DNA of 44,351 bases, taken from assembly GCA_964526295.1 (NCBI GenBank), contig CAZGKW010000036.1, positions 1 through 44,351 of the forward strand, given 5' to 3'. Below, in pieces: positions 8,403-16,528 of this stretch. The position numbers and the translations under genes are program-made. The stretch comes from CAZGKW01 sp964526295. GTDB taxonomy: Bacteria > Planctomycetota > Phycisphaerae > FEN-1346. Numbering within the stretch: the stretch's first letter is position 1; the number at the start of each line of letters is the position of its first letter. The notes beneath the pieces were generated by a model that made no database searches, was not told where the DNA came from, and was given only the letters and a program-made list of their open reading frames with translations.

Positions 8403-9086
8403 ATGAAACGTTTCGCCGTGATCGGGCTCGGCCGGTTCGGTCGGCGCCTGGCCCAGGCGCTGACCCAGGCCGGCCACGAGGTGATCGCCATCGACGAGCG
8501 GGAGGACGTCATCGAGTCGGCCCGCGACGAAGTGGCCCTGGCCGTGCGGCTCGACGCCACCGACCCGGAGGCCCTCAAGAGCCAGGACCTCGACAAGTGC
8601 GACGCCGCCGTCGTCAGTATCGGCGAGGACTTCGAGTCGAACGCCCTGGCGACGGCGACGCTGAAGTCGCTGAAGGTGCCGCTCGTGATCAGCCGGGCCT
8701 CGACGGAGATCCAGCGGCGGATCCTCGCCCGCATCGGCGCCGACGCCGTCATCAACCCGGAGGACGAGATGGCCGTCCGCCTGGCCAATCAGCTCACGAA
8801 CCCGAACATCGTCGAGCACCTGGAGCTGGCCGAGGGCCACAGCCTGATGCAGATCCGGGCCCCCAAGGCGTGGCACAATCGGACGCTGGGCGACATCGAC
8901 CTCAGGAAGAAGCACGAGGTCAACCTGATCGCCATCAAGCGGCCCGTCAAGAAGACCGACGAGCAGGGCGACGAGGTCACGACCGAGGAGGTGATCGACC
9001 TCCCGATGGCCCACACAGTGATCCGCCAGGGCGACGTCCTGGTGCTGGTGGGGACGACCGAGAGTCTGGAGGCCCTGCCGACGTAG
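8403..9086 (+). CDS. trkA: TrkA/KtrA-type RCK regulator of K+ uptake
   Basis: A 227-residue cytosolic gating subunit for the channel encoded upstream. The N-terminal RCK domain has a Rossmann nucleotide loop, GLGRFG (residues 8-13), and an acidic end to the second strand (AIDE) that points to NAD(H) or adenine nucleotide binding. The C-terminal RCK_C domain covers about residues 135-225 and ends in DVLVLVGTTESLEAL. One RCK pair per chain makes it KtrA-like rather than the duplicated E. coli TrkA. The ATG at 8403 follows GGAGGAGGG. Promoter and likely message are shared with trkH. Confidence 0.92.
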   Translation: MKRFAVIGLGRFGRRLAQALTQAGHEVIAIDEREDVIESARDEVALAVRLDATDPEALKSQDLDKCDAAVVSIGEDFESNALATATLKSLKVPLVISRASTEIQRRILARIGADAVINPEDEMAVRLANQLTNPNIVEHLELAEGHSLMQIRAPKAWHNRTLGDIDLRKKHEVNLIAIKRPVKKTDEQGDEVTTEEVIDLPMAHTVIRQGDVLVLVGTTESLEALPT

Positions 9087-9359
9087 TGCCCCGGCTTGAC
9101 GCTTACCCGCTTGGCCGAGGGCGCAGAGCTGACCAGGCTGACACGGAGCGTGGGGACGCGTCTATGTGCATCGGCCAGTGGACCACGAGGAGGGATTGGG
9201 GGCGGTGACTGCTAAGGCTACTTTGTCAACTCTTGCCAACCGACAACGACTCTAGCGCGGTGGGCAGTCTTGCCCACCGCGCGGTGCCCACGACTGGGCA
9301 CCGCGCCACGGCCCTTGTGGGGATGATGGCGAAGTTGACAAGGTAGCCCTAAGGAGAAG
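9087..9359. other. Intergenic stretch with a palindromic element
   Basis: Part of a 482-base gap between trkA and the 3' end of rpiB. Bases 9087-9215 show nothing recognisable. Bases 9216-9348 form the palindromic element listed separately. From 9360 an antitoxin-like remnant begins. Confidence 0.6.
9216..9348. repeat. Nested palindromic element (MITE- or REP-like)
   Basis: Outer 16-bp inverted repeats at 9216-9231 and 9333-9348 match at 15 of 16 positions (ggctactttgtcaact against the complement of agttgacaaggtagcc). Inside are two perfect 12-bp hairpins with 4-base loops: 9255-9266/9271-9282 and 9279-9290/9295-9306, sharing the central gcgc. The arms are permutations of each other (gcgcggtgggca, gcgcggtgccca). 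This is a non-coding mobile-repeat style architecture. No flanking direct duplication is obvious. Confidence 0.6.
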
Positions 9360-9518
9360 ATGAAAGCAGTCATCGAGCAGCAGCCGGACGACGCGACCTG
9401 CAAGCAGGTCCTGCGAGAACTGGCGTTTGCCGGCATGGTTGATCGGGGCCTTGCCGACGCCCGGTCCGGCCGCCCGATCTCCCACCAGGAGGCAGGTAAA
9501 CGGATGCGCGAGTGGAAG
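9360..9518 (+). pseudogene. Antitoxin-like small gene that has lost its stop codon
   Basis: An ATG at 9360 follows AAGGAG (9351-9356). The first 53 residues read MKAVIEQQPDDATCKQVL, then ELAFAGMVDRGLADARSGR, then PISHQEAGKRMREWK. I recognise this as the short antitoxin pattern common next to RelE/ParE-like toxins, in which the protein normally ends soon after the RxREW segment. Here the frame stays open for about 150 more codons, running antisense into rpiB, so the natural 3' end and any toxin gene appear lost. The coordinates given end at the last recognisable residue. It could also be a functional orphan with an odd tail; assignment is from pattern only. Confidence 0.42.
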
Positions 9519-9568
9519 CATCCGCCGCGGCGCTCAGCCGACCGGGGATGCCCGAAGACAAGGCCCGC

Positions 9569-10102
9569 TCATTTCCCGACGTGGCGGGCGTTCGGGGCGG
9601 TTCGCCTAGGCGGCTCGGGCGGGGGCATCTCGCAGACGGGCAGGTCCTCGATCCCCTGCCGCAGCTTCTCCTCGAGCGACATGATCTTCGCCACGCGCCG
9701 TTCGTGCCGGCCCGCGTCGAACGGGGCCGACAGCCACGTCTCGACCATCCGCCGGATGAGCTCCTCGCCCAGCAGGTCGGCCGGCAGGCACAGGACGTTG
9801 GCGTTGTTGTGGCGGCGGCTCATCTCGGCGGTCAGCTCGTCGTGGCACAGGGCGGCCCGGATGCCCGGGATCTTGTTGGCCACCATGGTCATGCCGATGC
9901 CCGAGCCGCACATCAGAATGGCCCGGTCGGCCTCCTGTCGGGCGACCATGGCGCACGGCGGCACGGCGAAGTCGGGATAGTCCGATGGGTCGGGCGAGTC
10001 CGACCCGCAGTCCAGGACCTCATGCCCCAGGCTCTCCAGGAACGCCACGAGCCGTGTCTTCGTCTGGAACCCGCGATGGTCGGCACCCACCGCAATCCTC
10101 AT
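9569..10102 (-). CDS. rpiB: Ribose-5-phosphate isomerase B
   Basis: Interconverts ribulose 5-phosphate and ribose 5-phosphate in the pentose phosphate pathway. The 177-residue product starts MRIAVGADHRG and has the active-site cysteine in MCGSGIGM (Cys65) and the phosphate-binding RRHNNANVL block (residues 97-104). A 25-residue proline-rich tail extends beyond the usual length of about 150. The ATG at 10102 overlaps the previous stop by one base (TGATG), with GGAGGTGG in front, so it is coupled to the Sua5-phosphatase gene. The same order (Sua5, phosphatase, rpiB) occurs in Bacillus (ywlC-ywlE-ywlF/rpiB), supporting the call. Confidence 0.9.
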   Translation of the reverse strand: MRIAVGADHRGFQTKTRLVAFLESLGHEVLDCGSDSPDPSDYPDFAVPPCAMVARQEADRAILMCGSGIGMTMVANKIPGIRAALCHDELTAEMSRRHNNANVLCLPADLLGEELIRRMVETWLSAPFDAGRHERRVAKIMSLEEKLRQGIEDLPVCEMPPPEPPRRTAPNARHVGK

Positions 10103-11217
10103 CAGTCCACCTCCCGGATACGGCGCGCCAGAGCTGCTTCGATGTGGGCCGCACAGGCCTCGTACGCGTTCAGGTCGCCGCCTATGGGGTCGCGGACGTC
10201 TTGACCGTCGGGGTCGATCAGGGCGGCCCGGTCGGCAACCTCGGGAGCGACCCGACGGACGCTCTCGAGGTGCCCCCGCGTCATCACCCAAATATAGTCG
10301 GCCGCCAGCAGGGCGTCAACGGTCATCGGCCGGCTCCGATGGTCGCCGATGTCGATGCCCCGCTTCCGCATGGTCTCGACGGCGTTGTCGCTGGGGGGAA
10401 TGCCCGAGGGGGCCCCGGTGCCCGCGCTGGACACCCCGATGCCGTGTCTCTCGAGCAGGGCCGGATCACACCCCTCGCGCTCGGCCAGCATGTGCCGCGC
10501 CAGGCCCTGCGCCATGGGGCTGCGGCAGAGGTTCCCGGTGCAGATGAGGAGGACCCGCGTCGTGGCGAGGCGGGCGATCCGCCGGGCCGTCACGGCACCC
10601 TCGCGGAGGACCTCGAACGAGCCGTCCTCGGCCACGCGGACGACCGTCGAGGCGCGAGCGAGCTGGGTCCGACCGGCGTCGACGACCAGGGGGACCCGGC
10701 CGTCGAGGTCCGCCAGGGCCTCGGCCGCCTCGCGAGGCGGGTCCTGGCCGGCGAGGTTCGCGCTGGACGCGATGACCGGCACGCCCGCCTGCCGCAGGAT
10801 CGCCCGGCCGATCCGGTGGCTGGGGCACCGGAGGCCCACGGTCCCTTCGAAGTAGACGCCCTCCTCGATGAGGCCCTCGGGGGTCGAGCCGGGGTCCCGC
10901 CGGTCCGGGAGGACGAGCGTCACGGGGCCGGGCCAGGCCTTGCGGACGAGCCGACGGGCAACGGGGCCCAAGGGGCCGGCGTACTGCTCGGCCAGTTCGG
11001 GGTCCGGCAGGTGCAGGGAGAAGGGCTTCTCGCGGGGCCGGTCCTTCAGGGCGTGAATGGCGTCGACCGCGCCGGGATGGACGGCACTGACGCCGACGCC
11101 GTAGACGGTCTCGGTGGGGAAGACGACCAGCTCGCCGCGGGCCAGGGCATCGGCCGCCTCGCCGACGGCGTCCCCTTCGGGCTCGGCATCGACGGCCTTC
11201 AAGACCCGCGTTTCCAT
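10102..11217 (-). CDS. Threonylcarbamoyl-AMP synthase (Sua5/YrdC) fused to a low-molecular-weight protein phosphatase
   Basis: One 371-residue chain carries two enzymes. Residues 1-215 are a YrdC/Sua5 domain (PTETVYG at 34-40, KDRPREKP, SSANLAG at 151-157), which makes threonylcarbamoyl-AMP for t6A modification of tRNA. Residues about 220-371 are a low-molecular-weight phosphatase with the CTGNLCRS P-loop (Cys226, Arg232) and the DP general-acid loop (Asp343). The residue after Asn in the P-loop is Leu; YwlE-type arginine phosphatases carry Thr there, so phosphotyrosine is the likelier substrate. The ATG at 11217 is chosen because GGAGG precedes it. Upstream, a terminator at 11331-11375 separates it from the signalling genes. 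Confidence 0.88.
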   Translation of the reverse strand: METRVLKAVDAEPEGDAVGEAADALARGELVVFPTETVYGVGVSAVHPGAVDAIHALKDRPREKPFSLHLPDPELAEQYAGPLGPVARRLVRKAWPGPVTLVLPDRRDPGSTPEGLIEEGVYFEGTVGLRCPSHRIGRAILRQAGVPVIASSANLAGQDPPREAAEALADLDGRVPLVVDAGRTQLARASTVVRVAEDGSFEVLREGAVTARRIARLATTRVLLICTGNLCRSPMAQGLARHMLAEREGCDPALLERHGIGVSSAGTGAPSGIPPSDNAVETMRKRGIDIGDHRSRPMTVDALLAADYIWVMTRGHLESVRRVAPEVADRAALIDPDGQDVRDPIGGDLNAYEACAAHIEAALARRIREVD

Positions 11218-11330
11218 CCGCTCCGCCTCCGGTCTGCGAGCGTCCGGTCCCTCTCCGGACGCCGCCACGGCCAGTGTCGCGGGGCCGCGAGTGAAAGTCA
11301 AGCAAACCGGCGAATGCAAGAGAGGCGCAC

Positions 11331-11375
11331 AAAAAAAGGCCGGGCCGGCGCCCCCCCCGCGCGTCGGCCCGACCT
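11331..11375 (-). terminator. Factor-independent terminator after the REC-HD-GYP gene
   Basis: On the minus strand a GC-rich helix of about 14 pairs (11375-11361 with 11351-11337, one wobble and one mismatch) is followed directly by seven T residues (11337-11331). It begins 29 bases past the stop at 11404. Confidence 0.78.
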
Positions 11376-11403
11376 GTAGGATGGCAGGATTGGCCCCAGG
11401 CCG

Positions 11404-13044
11404 TCAGCGGCCCATCGCCCGGATGGTCTCCAGCATCGGCGGCGGCAGCCCCAGCAGGGCCTCGACGACCCGCGGGTCGAACTGCTGGCCCGCCAGCGAG
11501 CCGATCCGCTCCAGCGCCGCTTCCACCGACAGCGCCTGCCGGTACGGGCGCTCGCTGGTCATGGCGTCGAGCGTGTCGGCGACGGCGATCACGCGGGCGA
11601 CCATCGGGACCTCGTCGCCGGCCTTGTGATCGGGGTAGCCCGTGCCGTCGTACGATTCATGGTGCGACCTGATGATGCTGCCGACCTCGCCGAAGAAGTC
11701 GAGCGGCCGGAGGACCTCCTGGGCCGTCTCCGGATGCCGCCGGACGACCTCCCACTGGGCGTCGGTCAGCGGGCCGGGATGGTCGATCGTCGAAGCGGAC
11801 ACGCCGAGGTACCCGAGGTCGTGCAGCCGCGACGCGATCTGGAGGGCCCCGATCTGCGACTGGGCGAGGCGAAGCGCCTCCCCCAGGGGCTGGGCATAGG
11901 CCTGGACGCGGGCGCTGTGGCCGATTCGGCACGGCTCGCGTCGCTCCACGCCGTCGGCCATCGCTTCCATCGACGCGTACACCTGGCACCGCTGGCGGTG
12001 GTGGACCTTGGCCGAGAGGATGGCCGGGCCCATGACCTGCGCCAGGCCCGCCACCCGCTTGATGTCGGCGGCCTCGAAGTCGGGCCGGTCCGGACCACGA
12101 TGGAGCACGGCAACGGCCACCGACACGTCCTGGTACGGCACGGGCACCACGAGCAGCCGCCCGGCGTTCCACAGCTCCCGCTCCTGGGGGTCGATCAGCA
12201 TGCTGTCGGCGACCGACTCGACGTGGATCGACTTGCGGGACTGGGCGGCCCGGCACATGACGCCGTTCTGGACCGGCGAACGGAGCCAGCACAGGACCGG
12301 CGAGTCGTCGCCGTCGGGATAGGCCCGGACGAGCAGTCCGATGGCGGCGTCGTGGGCTTCGTACAGGGCCAGGCTGCTGGTGGAGCAGGCGACGGCGTCG
12401 CCGATGAACTCGGCACACAGGCCGAGGAGGTCCTCCAGCTCGACGATGCCCATCAGGGCCCGGGCCACGTCGGCCGTCCGGGCCAGGTCGTCGAGCTGCC
12501 GGGCCATCCGCTTGTTCGAGAGGACGAGGTCATGGCTGGCGATCTCGAGCTTCTGCGAGAGCTGGGCCTGTTGGGCCTCGAGCCGGGCGTTCGATTGGGC
12601 CAGCTCCGCGAAGCGTGTCTGGGCCGCGTTTCGCCGTTGACGCTGGCGCAGCGTCCGGCAGACGGACCGCTGGACGTCGCCGAGGTCGAAGGGCTTCTCG
12701 ATGTAGTCGGCGAAGCCCATCCGGAGGGCCTGAATGCTGGCGGTCAGTGTCCCCCGGCCGGAAACGGCGATCAGGGCCAGCTCGTCGTTGCACGCGAGGG
12801 CCTTCTCGGCGAACTCCAGACCGTCCATTGCGGGCATCACGAGGTCCGTCAGGACGCAGTCGAACGATTCCTCGCCGAGCCGGTCGAGGGCCTCGTTCGG
12901 GTCGGTCGCCACGACGACGTCCCAGGAGGGGTCGGCGTCGCGGAGGGAGTCGGCCAGGAGCAGGGCCACGTCGGCCTCGTCGTCGACGACGAGGATCTTC
13001 GCTTCGATCTCCGAGCGGGCCAATTCGATGCCTTCGACGCTCAT
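11404..13044 (-). CDS. Response regulator: receiver - coiled coil - GAF-like - HD-GYP phosphodiesterase
   Basis: A 546-residue output protein. Residues 15-130 are a receiver domain (acidic pair at 21-22, phosphoacceptor Asp67 in LTDLVMP, Lys117). A coiled coil follows (140-185), then a GAF-like sensor region (190-345). Residues 370-540 are HD-GYP: HD at 408-409, HHE at 461-463, DGTGYP at 466-471 and ADTLDAMTSERPYR. HD-GYP domains usually hydrolyse cyclic di-GMP. The lysine normal in HDxGK is Tyr412, which may alter activity. The ATG at 13044 is chosen for the AAGGAA upstream. It is the last of three co-directional signalling genes, but a hairpin at 13111-13155 may uncouple it. Confidence 0.88.
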   Translation of the reverse strand: MSVEGIELARSEIEAKILVVDDEADVALLLADSLRDADPSWDVVVATDPNEALDRLGEESFDCVLTDLVMPAMDGLEFAEKALACNDELALIAVSGRGTLTASIQALRMGFADYIEKPFDLGDVQRSVCRTLRQRQRRNAAQTRFAELAQSNARLEAQQAQLSQKLEIASHDLVLSNKRMARQLDDLARTADVARALMGIVELEDLLGLCAEFIGDAVACSTSSLALYEAHDAAIGLLVRAYPDGDDSPVLCWLRSPVQNGVMCRAAQSRKSIHVESVADSMLIDPQERELWNAGRLLVVPVPYQDVSVAVAVLHRGPDRPDFEAADIKRVAGLAQVMGPAILSAKVHHRQRCQVYASMEAMADGVERREPCRIGHSARVQAYAQPLGEALRLAQSQIGALQIASRLHDLGYLGVSASTIDHPGPLTDAQWEVVRRHPETAQEVLRPLDFFGEVGSIIRSHHESYDGTGYPDHKAGDEVPMVARVIAVADTLDAMTSERPYRQALSVEAALERIGSLAGQQFDPRVVEALLGLPPPMLETIRAMGR

Positions 13045-13110
13045 CCGTTCATTTCCTTGTAGCAGGGGCGGTCGTGGTGCGTTTCGCCGTGGTTCTTTGC
13101 CTGTATGGAA

Positions 13111-13155
13111 AAGGAGGCCGGCGACGCCATGAGCCGTGGGTCGCGCGGCCTCCTT
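13111..13155 (-). terminator. Strong hairpin between kinase and HD-GYP genes, terminator or attenuator
   Basis: aaggaggccggcgac pairs with gtcgc-g-cggcctcctt: 15 pairs with one bulge, then TTTTCC on the minus strand. It lies between the kinase stop (13278) and the HD-GYP start (13044). A second inverted repeat (ccacggtgaa at 13165-13174 with 13218-13227) lies just upstream of it. Confidence 0.48.
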
Positions 13156-13277
13156 GATTGACAACCACGGTGAAAAGCTAGCCGCGAGAGCGAGGGGGGA
13201 GGGAGAAGGCGTCGCTCTTCACCGTGGAAACTCATCTCGTCCGGTCGGCCCGGCGATGGCCGGCCCGGTCGAGGGGA

Positions 13278-15560
13278 TCACCTCCTTTCGCCGGCCGCCG
13301 CGCCCGCCTCGGGTGCCGCGCCGGCGCCGGCGGCCGCCGCAGAAAACGTGAACCGGACGGTCGTTCCCTGTCCGGGCTTGCTCTCCAGGGCCATGTGGCC
13401 CCCGTTTGCCTGCACGGCGCGGAACGCCCGGGGCAGCCCCAGGCCGCGGTGACGGCCGGCTTCCCGGGCGGAGAAGAACGGGTCGAATGCCCGGGCACGG
13501 TCGCGGGGGTCCATCCCGCCGCCGTCGTCCACCATGACGATCTGGACGACGTCCTCGCCGGTCACCGTCCGGACCATCAGCGTCACGGCCGAGCCGCGCC
13601 CGTCGCTGCACGCCTCGATGCCGTTGCGGACCACCTCGCCCAAGGCGTCGGCGACCTGGTCGGGGTCGACGCGGATGGGCGGGAGGGCCGGCACGTCCTC
13701 GACGACCAGGTTGACCGAGGCGGCGGCGGCCTCGTCCTGGAAGTCCGACGCCACCCGTTCGACCAATGCCGCCGGGTCGACCGACGTCGGCTTCGGGACC
13801 GCCGGGCGCGCGAACTGGCGCAGTTCCGCCAAGATGTCCTGGACGCGGTCGGCCTGCTCGACGATCGAGCGGAGCATGCCTTGGCGGTCGGCGCTCTGCT
13901 CGCCGGCTAGCAGTTGCTGGGCCCGGCCGCTGATGATCGCCAGCGGGTTGTTGATCTCGTGGGCCGCGCCGGCCGCCATCTCGCTCAAGGAGGCGACGTT
14001 CCGCCGCTCCAGCAGGTCTTCCTGGGCTAGCTGGAGCTCGCGGTTCGCCTGGGCCAGCTCCTCGGAAAGGACCGTCAGGTCCGATTCGGCTTGCGATCGC
14101 TTCAGCGCCAGGCCCGCCATGCTCGCCAGCGCCATCAGCTCGGCGGTCTCCTGCCGCGACAGGTCACGCCCCGCGTCGAGGTGCGCGAAGACGATGCCGC
14201 CCACCTTGGCGTCCTGGACGATCATGGGCACCGTATAGAAGGGCCCTTCTCCGAGCTTCGGGCCGAGCCGCTCGAACAGCCAGCTCTCGACCCGTTCGGC
14301 CCGGCTCGGGCCGGAGGGCGCGGCGATCGCCGCGCGCCCGTCGGCGAGCAACGTCTCGAGGGTCTGGCTCTTGGAGACTTCCAGGAGGAAGTGCTGCTCG
14401 ATGCCGCCCGGTTCCCCGGTCAGGACGCCCTCGATGTACTCGTACTGGCCGCCCAGCAGATAGGGGACGACCAAGCGGAGCTCGAGGGCCTCGCGGGCCG
14501 TCTCGGCCACCGTCTCGAGGACCTCCCGCGTCGTTCGGCACGCCGCCACGCGGGCGTTGAGCTTCACCAGGACGTCGGCCCGGCGGGTCTGGTTCATCAG
14601 CTCGTGCCACCGGCCCGAGACGGCGCGATAGAGGCGGCCGAGACGAACGTTCGCTCGCACGGCCAGGTGCCAGAGCTGGCCGGGAGTCGGTTCGTTGTCG
14701 AGGCCCACGGCCTCGGCGTTCTGGGCCAGGGCTTCGGTGACCTGATGGACGATCTGCTCGGCGTGGGCGCCCGAGAGGCCGAGGCGCTCGGCCGCTTCGG
14801 AGACGCTGGTATGGATCCGCTCCGAGGCGTAGAACGCGTACCCTTCGTGCCGCGTCACCAAGTCGGCCAGGTAAACGATCCGGGCGAGCTGAAGGGCCCG
14901 CTCGCCTCCGGGCACCGCCACGTCGGCCTGGTGGTGAAGCCAGGCGGCGCTCTGAATCTCCTCGGGCAGGCCCCACCGTTGGGCCAGCCGCTTGCCGACG
15001 ACGACGTGGTCGACGCCGAACACCTCCCGCTCGACCTCGAGGGGGTCGCGATCGTTGGCCTCGACGCGCTCCAGCACCTGCCGAAACGCCTTGGGCATCA
15101 GCATCGGCAGGGCCATCAGGCCGATATCATGCAGAAGGCCGGCCAGTTGCGCTTCCTGGGGGGGGACGGTCCCGAGGCGGCTCGCGATCACCTGGGCCGC
15201 CATCGACACGGCCAGGCTGTGCGTCCAGAGGCGCTTGAGGCGGGCGTGGCGGAGCGTCTGGGCGTCGACGATCTCCAGGGTCAGCAGCTCGGCGGCCAGC
15301 TCCTCGATCGGGACCGCCGCCAGGACGTCCTCGATGCTGCGAAGGCGGTCTCGCGGCCGGCCCAGGCGGACGGCCAGGGCGATGGCCCGCGCCGCCAGGG
15401 CCGCGTCGCTCTCCAAGACCTGCTCCAGGCGGCGGGCGTTGGGGCGGTCGGCCATCGCCAGCGGCAGGACGTGGTGGGCCACGCCCGGCAGCGTGGGCAG
15501 GTGCTCCACGCTGTCGACGAGCAGCTCGATCTTTCGCCGCTGGATGCCCGAGGAGGTCAT
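13278..15560 (-). CDS. HDOD-GAF sensor histidine kinase
   Basis: A 760-residue soluble kinase. Residues about 10-280 are an HDOD domain (GLLHDIGLMALP near 141-152). Residues about 330-490 look like GAF (ending MALASMAGLALKRSQAES). A coiled coil (490-520) leads to the HisKA dimerisation helix with phosphoacceptor His534 in AAHEINNP. The ATPase domain has an N box (EVVRNGIEA, Asn646), G1 (DDGGGM, 679-683) and a G2-like RHRGLGLPRA. An Ala/Gly-rich tail follows. No transmembrane segment, so it senses a cytosolic signal. The ATG at 15560 is 22 bases after the HTH-receiver stop, so those two genes are likely cotranscribed and are plausible cognate partners. Confidence 0.9.
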   Translation of the reverse strand: MTSSGIQRRKIELLVDSVEHLPTLPGVAHHVLPLAMADRPNARRLEQVLESDAALAARAIALAVRLGRPRDRLRSIEDVLAAVPIEELAAELLTLEIVDAQTLRHARLKRLWTHSLAVSMAAQVIASRLGTVPPQEAQLAGLLHDIGLMALPMLMPKAFRQVLERVEANDRDPLEVEREVFGVDHVVVGKRLAQRWGLPEEIQSAAWLHHQADVAVPGGERALQLARIVYLADLVTRHEGYAFYASERIHTSVSEAAERLGLSGAHAEQIVHQVTEALAQNAEAVGLDNEPTPGQLWHLAVRANVRLGRLYRAVSGRWHELMNQTRRADVLVKLNARVAACRTTREVLETVAETAREALELRLVVPYLLGGQYEYIEGVLTGEPGGIEQHFLLEVSKSQTLETLLADGRAAIAAPSGPSRAERVESWLFERLGPKLGEGPFYTVPMIVQDAKVGGIVFAHLDAGRDLSRQETAELMALASMAGLALKRSQAESDLTVLSEELAQANRELQLAQEDLLERRNVASLSEMAAGAAHEINNPLAIISGRAQQLLAGEQSADRQGMLRSIVEQADRVQDILAELRQFARPAVPKPTSVDPAALVERVASDFQDEAAAASVNLVVEDVPALPPIRVDPDQVADALGEVVRNGIEACSDGRGSAVTLMVRTVTGEDVVQIVMVDDGGGMDPRDRARAFDPFFSAREAGRHRGLGLPRAFRAVQANGGHMALESKPGQGTTVRFTFSAAAAGAGAAPEAGAAAGERR

Positions 15561-15582
15561 CCGGTGGCCCCTTTGCCGCGCA

Positions 15583-16146
15583 TCAGATGTTGAGCAGCTC
15601 GCCGATCTTGCCGAGCAGCTCGTCCATGTGGAACGGCTTATGCATGTAGCCGTCGATGCCCATTTCGTAGAGTTCTTCGATCCTGTCCTCTTCGACCATC
15701 GCGCTGATGACGAGGATCTTGGTGTCCTCGAGGGTCGGGTTGCCCCGGATGATCTTGCAGACGACGTTGGCGTTGATATCGGGCAGCATGTAGTCGAGGA
15801 TGATGATGTCGGGATGGAACTGCTGCGTCAGGAGGCCGGCGTCGTAGCCGCAAGAGGCCGTCTTGACCTCGAAGCGGCCGTCGCGCTCCAGGACGTCGGT
15901 GACCAGCTCGACGATCTCGGCCTCGTCGTCGACCACCAGGACCTTCCGTTTCCCGCTGTCGAGGTTCGACAGGGGGATGCTGTTCTCCTTCATGAATTTG
16001 ATCAGGTTCTCACGTGGGATGCGGCGGAACCGCGAGCCGGGGACGTAGAACCCTTCGAGCTTGCCGGAGTCGAAACAGCGGATGATCGTCTGCTGACTGA
16101 CCTTACAGACTTTGGCGGCTTCGCCGGTGGAGAAGACGTCCTTCAT
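15583..16146 (-). CDS. Excisionase-type HTH - receiver response regulator
   Basis: A 187-residue protein with a reversed layout: the DNA-binding part comes first. Residues 1-55 are a MerR/excisionase-like winged helix (STGEAAKVCKVSQQTIIRCF, then FRRIPRENLIKF). Residues 67-187 are a receiver with acidic pair 73-74, phosphoacceptor Asp118 (IIILDYMLP), Ser148 and Lys170. This is the first gene of the kinase cluster. A 22-bp palindrome about 40 bases upstream of its start is a candidate operator for its own HTH domain. The ATG at 16146 has GAGGG seven bases in front. Domain calls are clear; targets are unknown. Confidence 0.87.
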   Translation of the reverse strand: MKDVFSTGEAAKVCKVSQQTIIRCFDSGKLEGFYVPGSRFRRIPRENLIKFMKENSIPLSNLDSGKRKVLVVDDEAEIVELVTDVLERDGRFEVKTASCGYDAGLLTQQFHPDIIILDYMLPDINANVVCKIIRGNPTLEDTKILVISAMVEEDRIEELYEMGIDGYMHKPFHMDELLGKIGELLNI

Positions 16147-16183
16147 GACAGGCCCTCGCTTCGCCCCTCGCTCTCGTGCTCCC

Positions 16184-16205
16184 GGGCAAGCGGTACAGCT
16201 TGCCC
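16184..16205. promoter_or_regulatory. 22-bp palindrome, candidate operator of the HTH-receiver gene
   Basis: gggcaagc at 16184-16191 and gcttgccc at 16198-16205 are perfect inverted arms around ggtaca. It lies 38 bases before the start codon and downstream of the candidate promoter. Binding by the encoded HTH protein is an inference; a leader hairpin is the alternative. Confidence 0.4.
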
Positions 16206-16226
16206 ATCTCCCCTAACCTCCCGCAG

Positions 16227-16253
16227 TGTCTATCGGTGCGGGGTCTGTGTCAA
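16227..16253 (-). promoter_or_regulatory. Possible promoter of the signalling cluster
   Basis: On the minus strand a perfect TTGACA (16253-16248) sits at the edge of an AT-richer patch. The best -10 is weak (TAGACA, 16232-16227, 15-base spacer). Confidence 0.33.
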
Positions 16254-16440
16254 CTTCAAAGTTTCGCAAGGTTAAAATAGGGAAAGTGGGGAAAGCCGAT
16301 CCCGTGCGTCCGATAACTAACCGGCTCCCTTAGGGGCCGGCGATGAAGGCGGCTCCCCGGGGGTATCGCGAAGTCCTGCTCAGGGCTTCAGCGGGCCTTC
16401 AGCCGAGGGCCGGCGGCGCCGCCGCCGATGCGTGCGCGCA

Positions 16441-16470
16441 AGAAAAGGGCCGGGCTGGGCGCCCGGCCCT
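16441..16470 (-). terminator. Factor-independent terminator after the exported TPR gene
   Basis: On the minus strand agggccgggc (16470-16461), a 5-base loop and gcccggccct (16455-16446) form a perfect 10-bp stem followed by TTTTCTTG. It lies 59 bases beyond the stop at 16529. Confidence 0.75.
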
Positions 16471-16528
16471 GGATTCTCTGTCGGCCTTGGCCGGCGGCGT
16501 CGCGGGCCTGCCGGAGGTGCGGCTCGAG

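Larger units (their letters stand above)
16147..16528. other. Intergenic region upstream of the signalling cluster
   Basis: A 382-base gap on the minus strand between the exported TPR gene (stop at 16529) and the HTH-receiver gene (start 16146). It contains a terminator (16441-16470), a possible promoter (16227-16253) and a palindrome (16184-16205), all listed. Bases 16270-16440 show nothing I can support. Confidence 0.6.

Noticed and set aside
9255..9306. CRISPR-like repeat array
   Set aside because: The units are palindromes sharing bases, not regularly spaced direct repeats with unique spacers.
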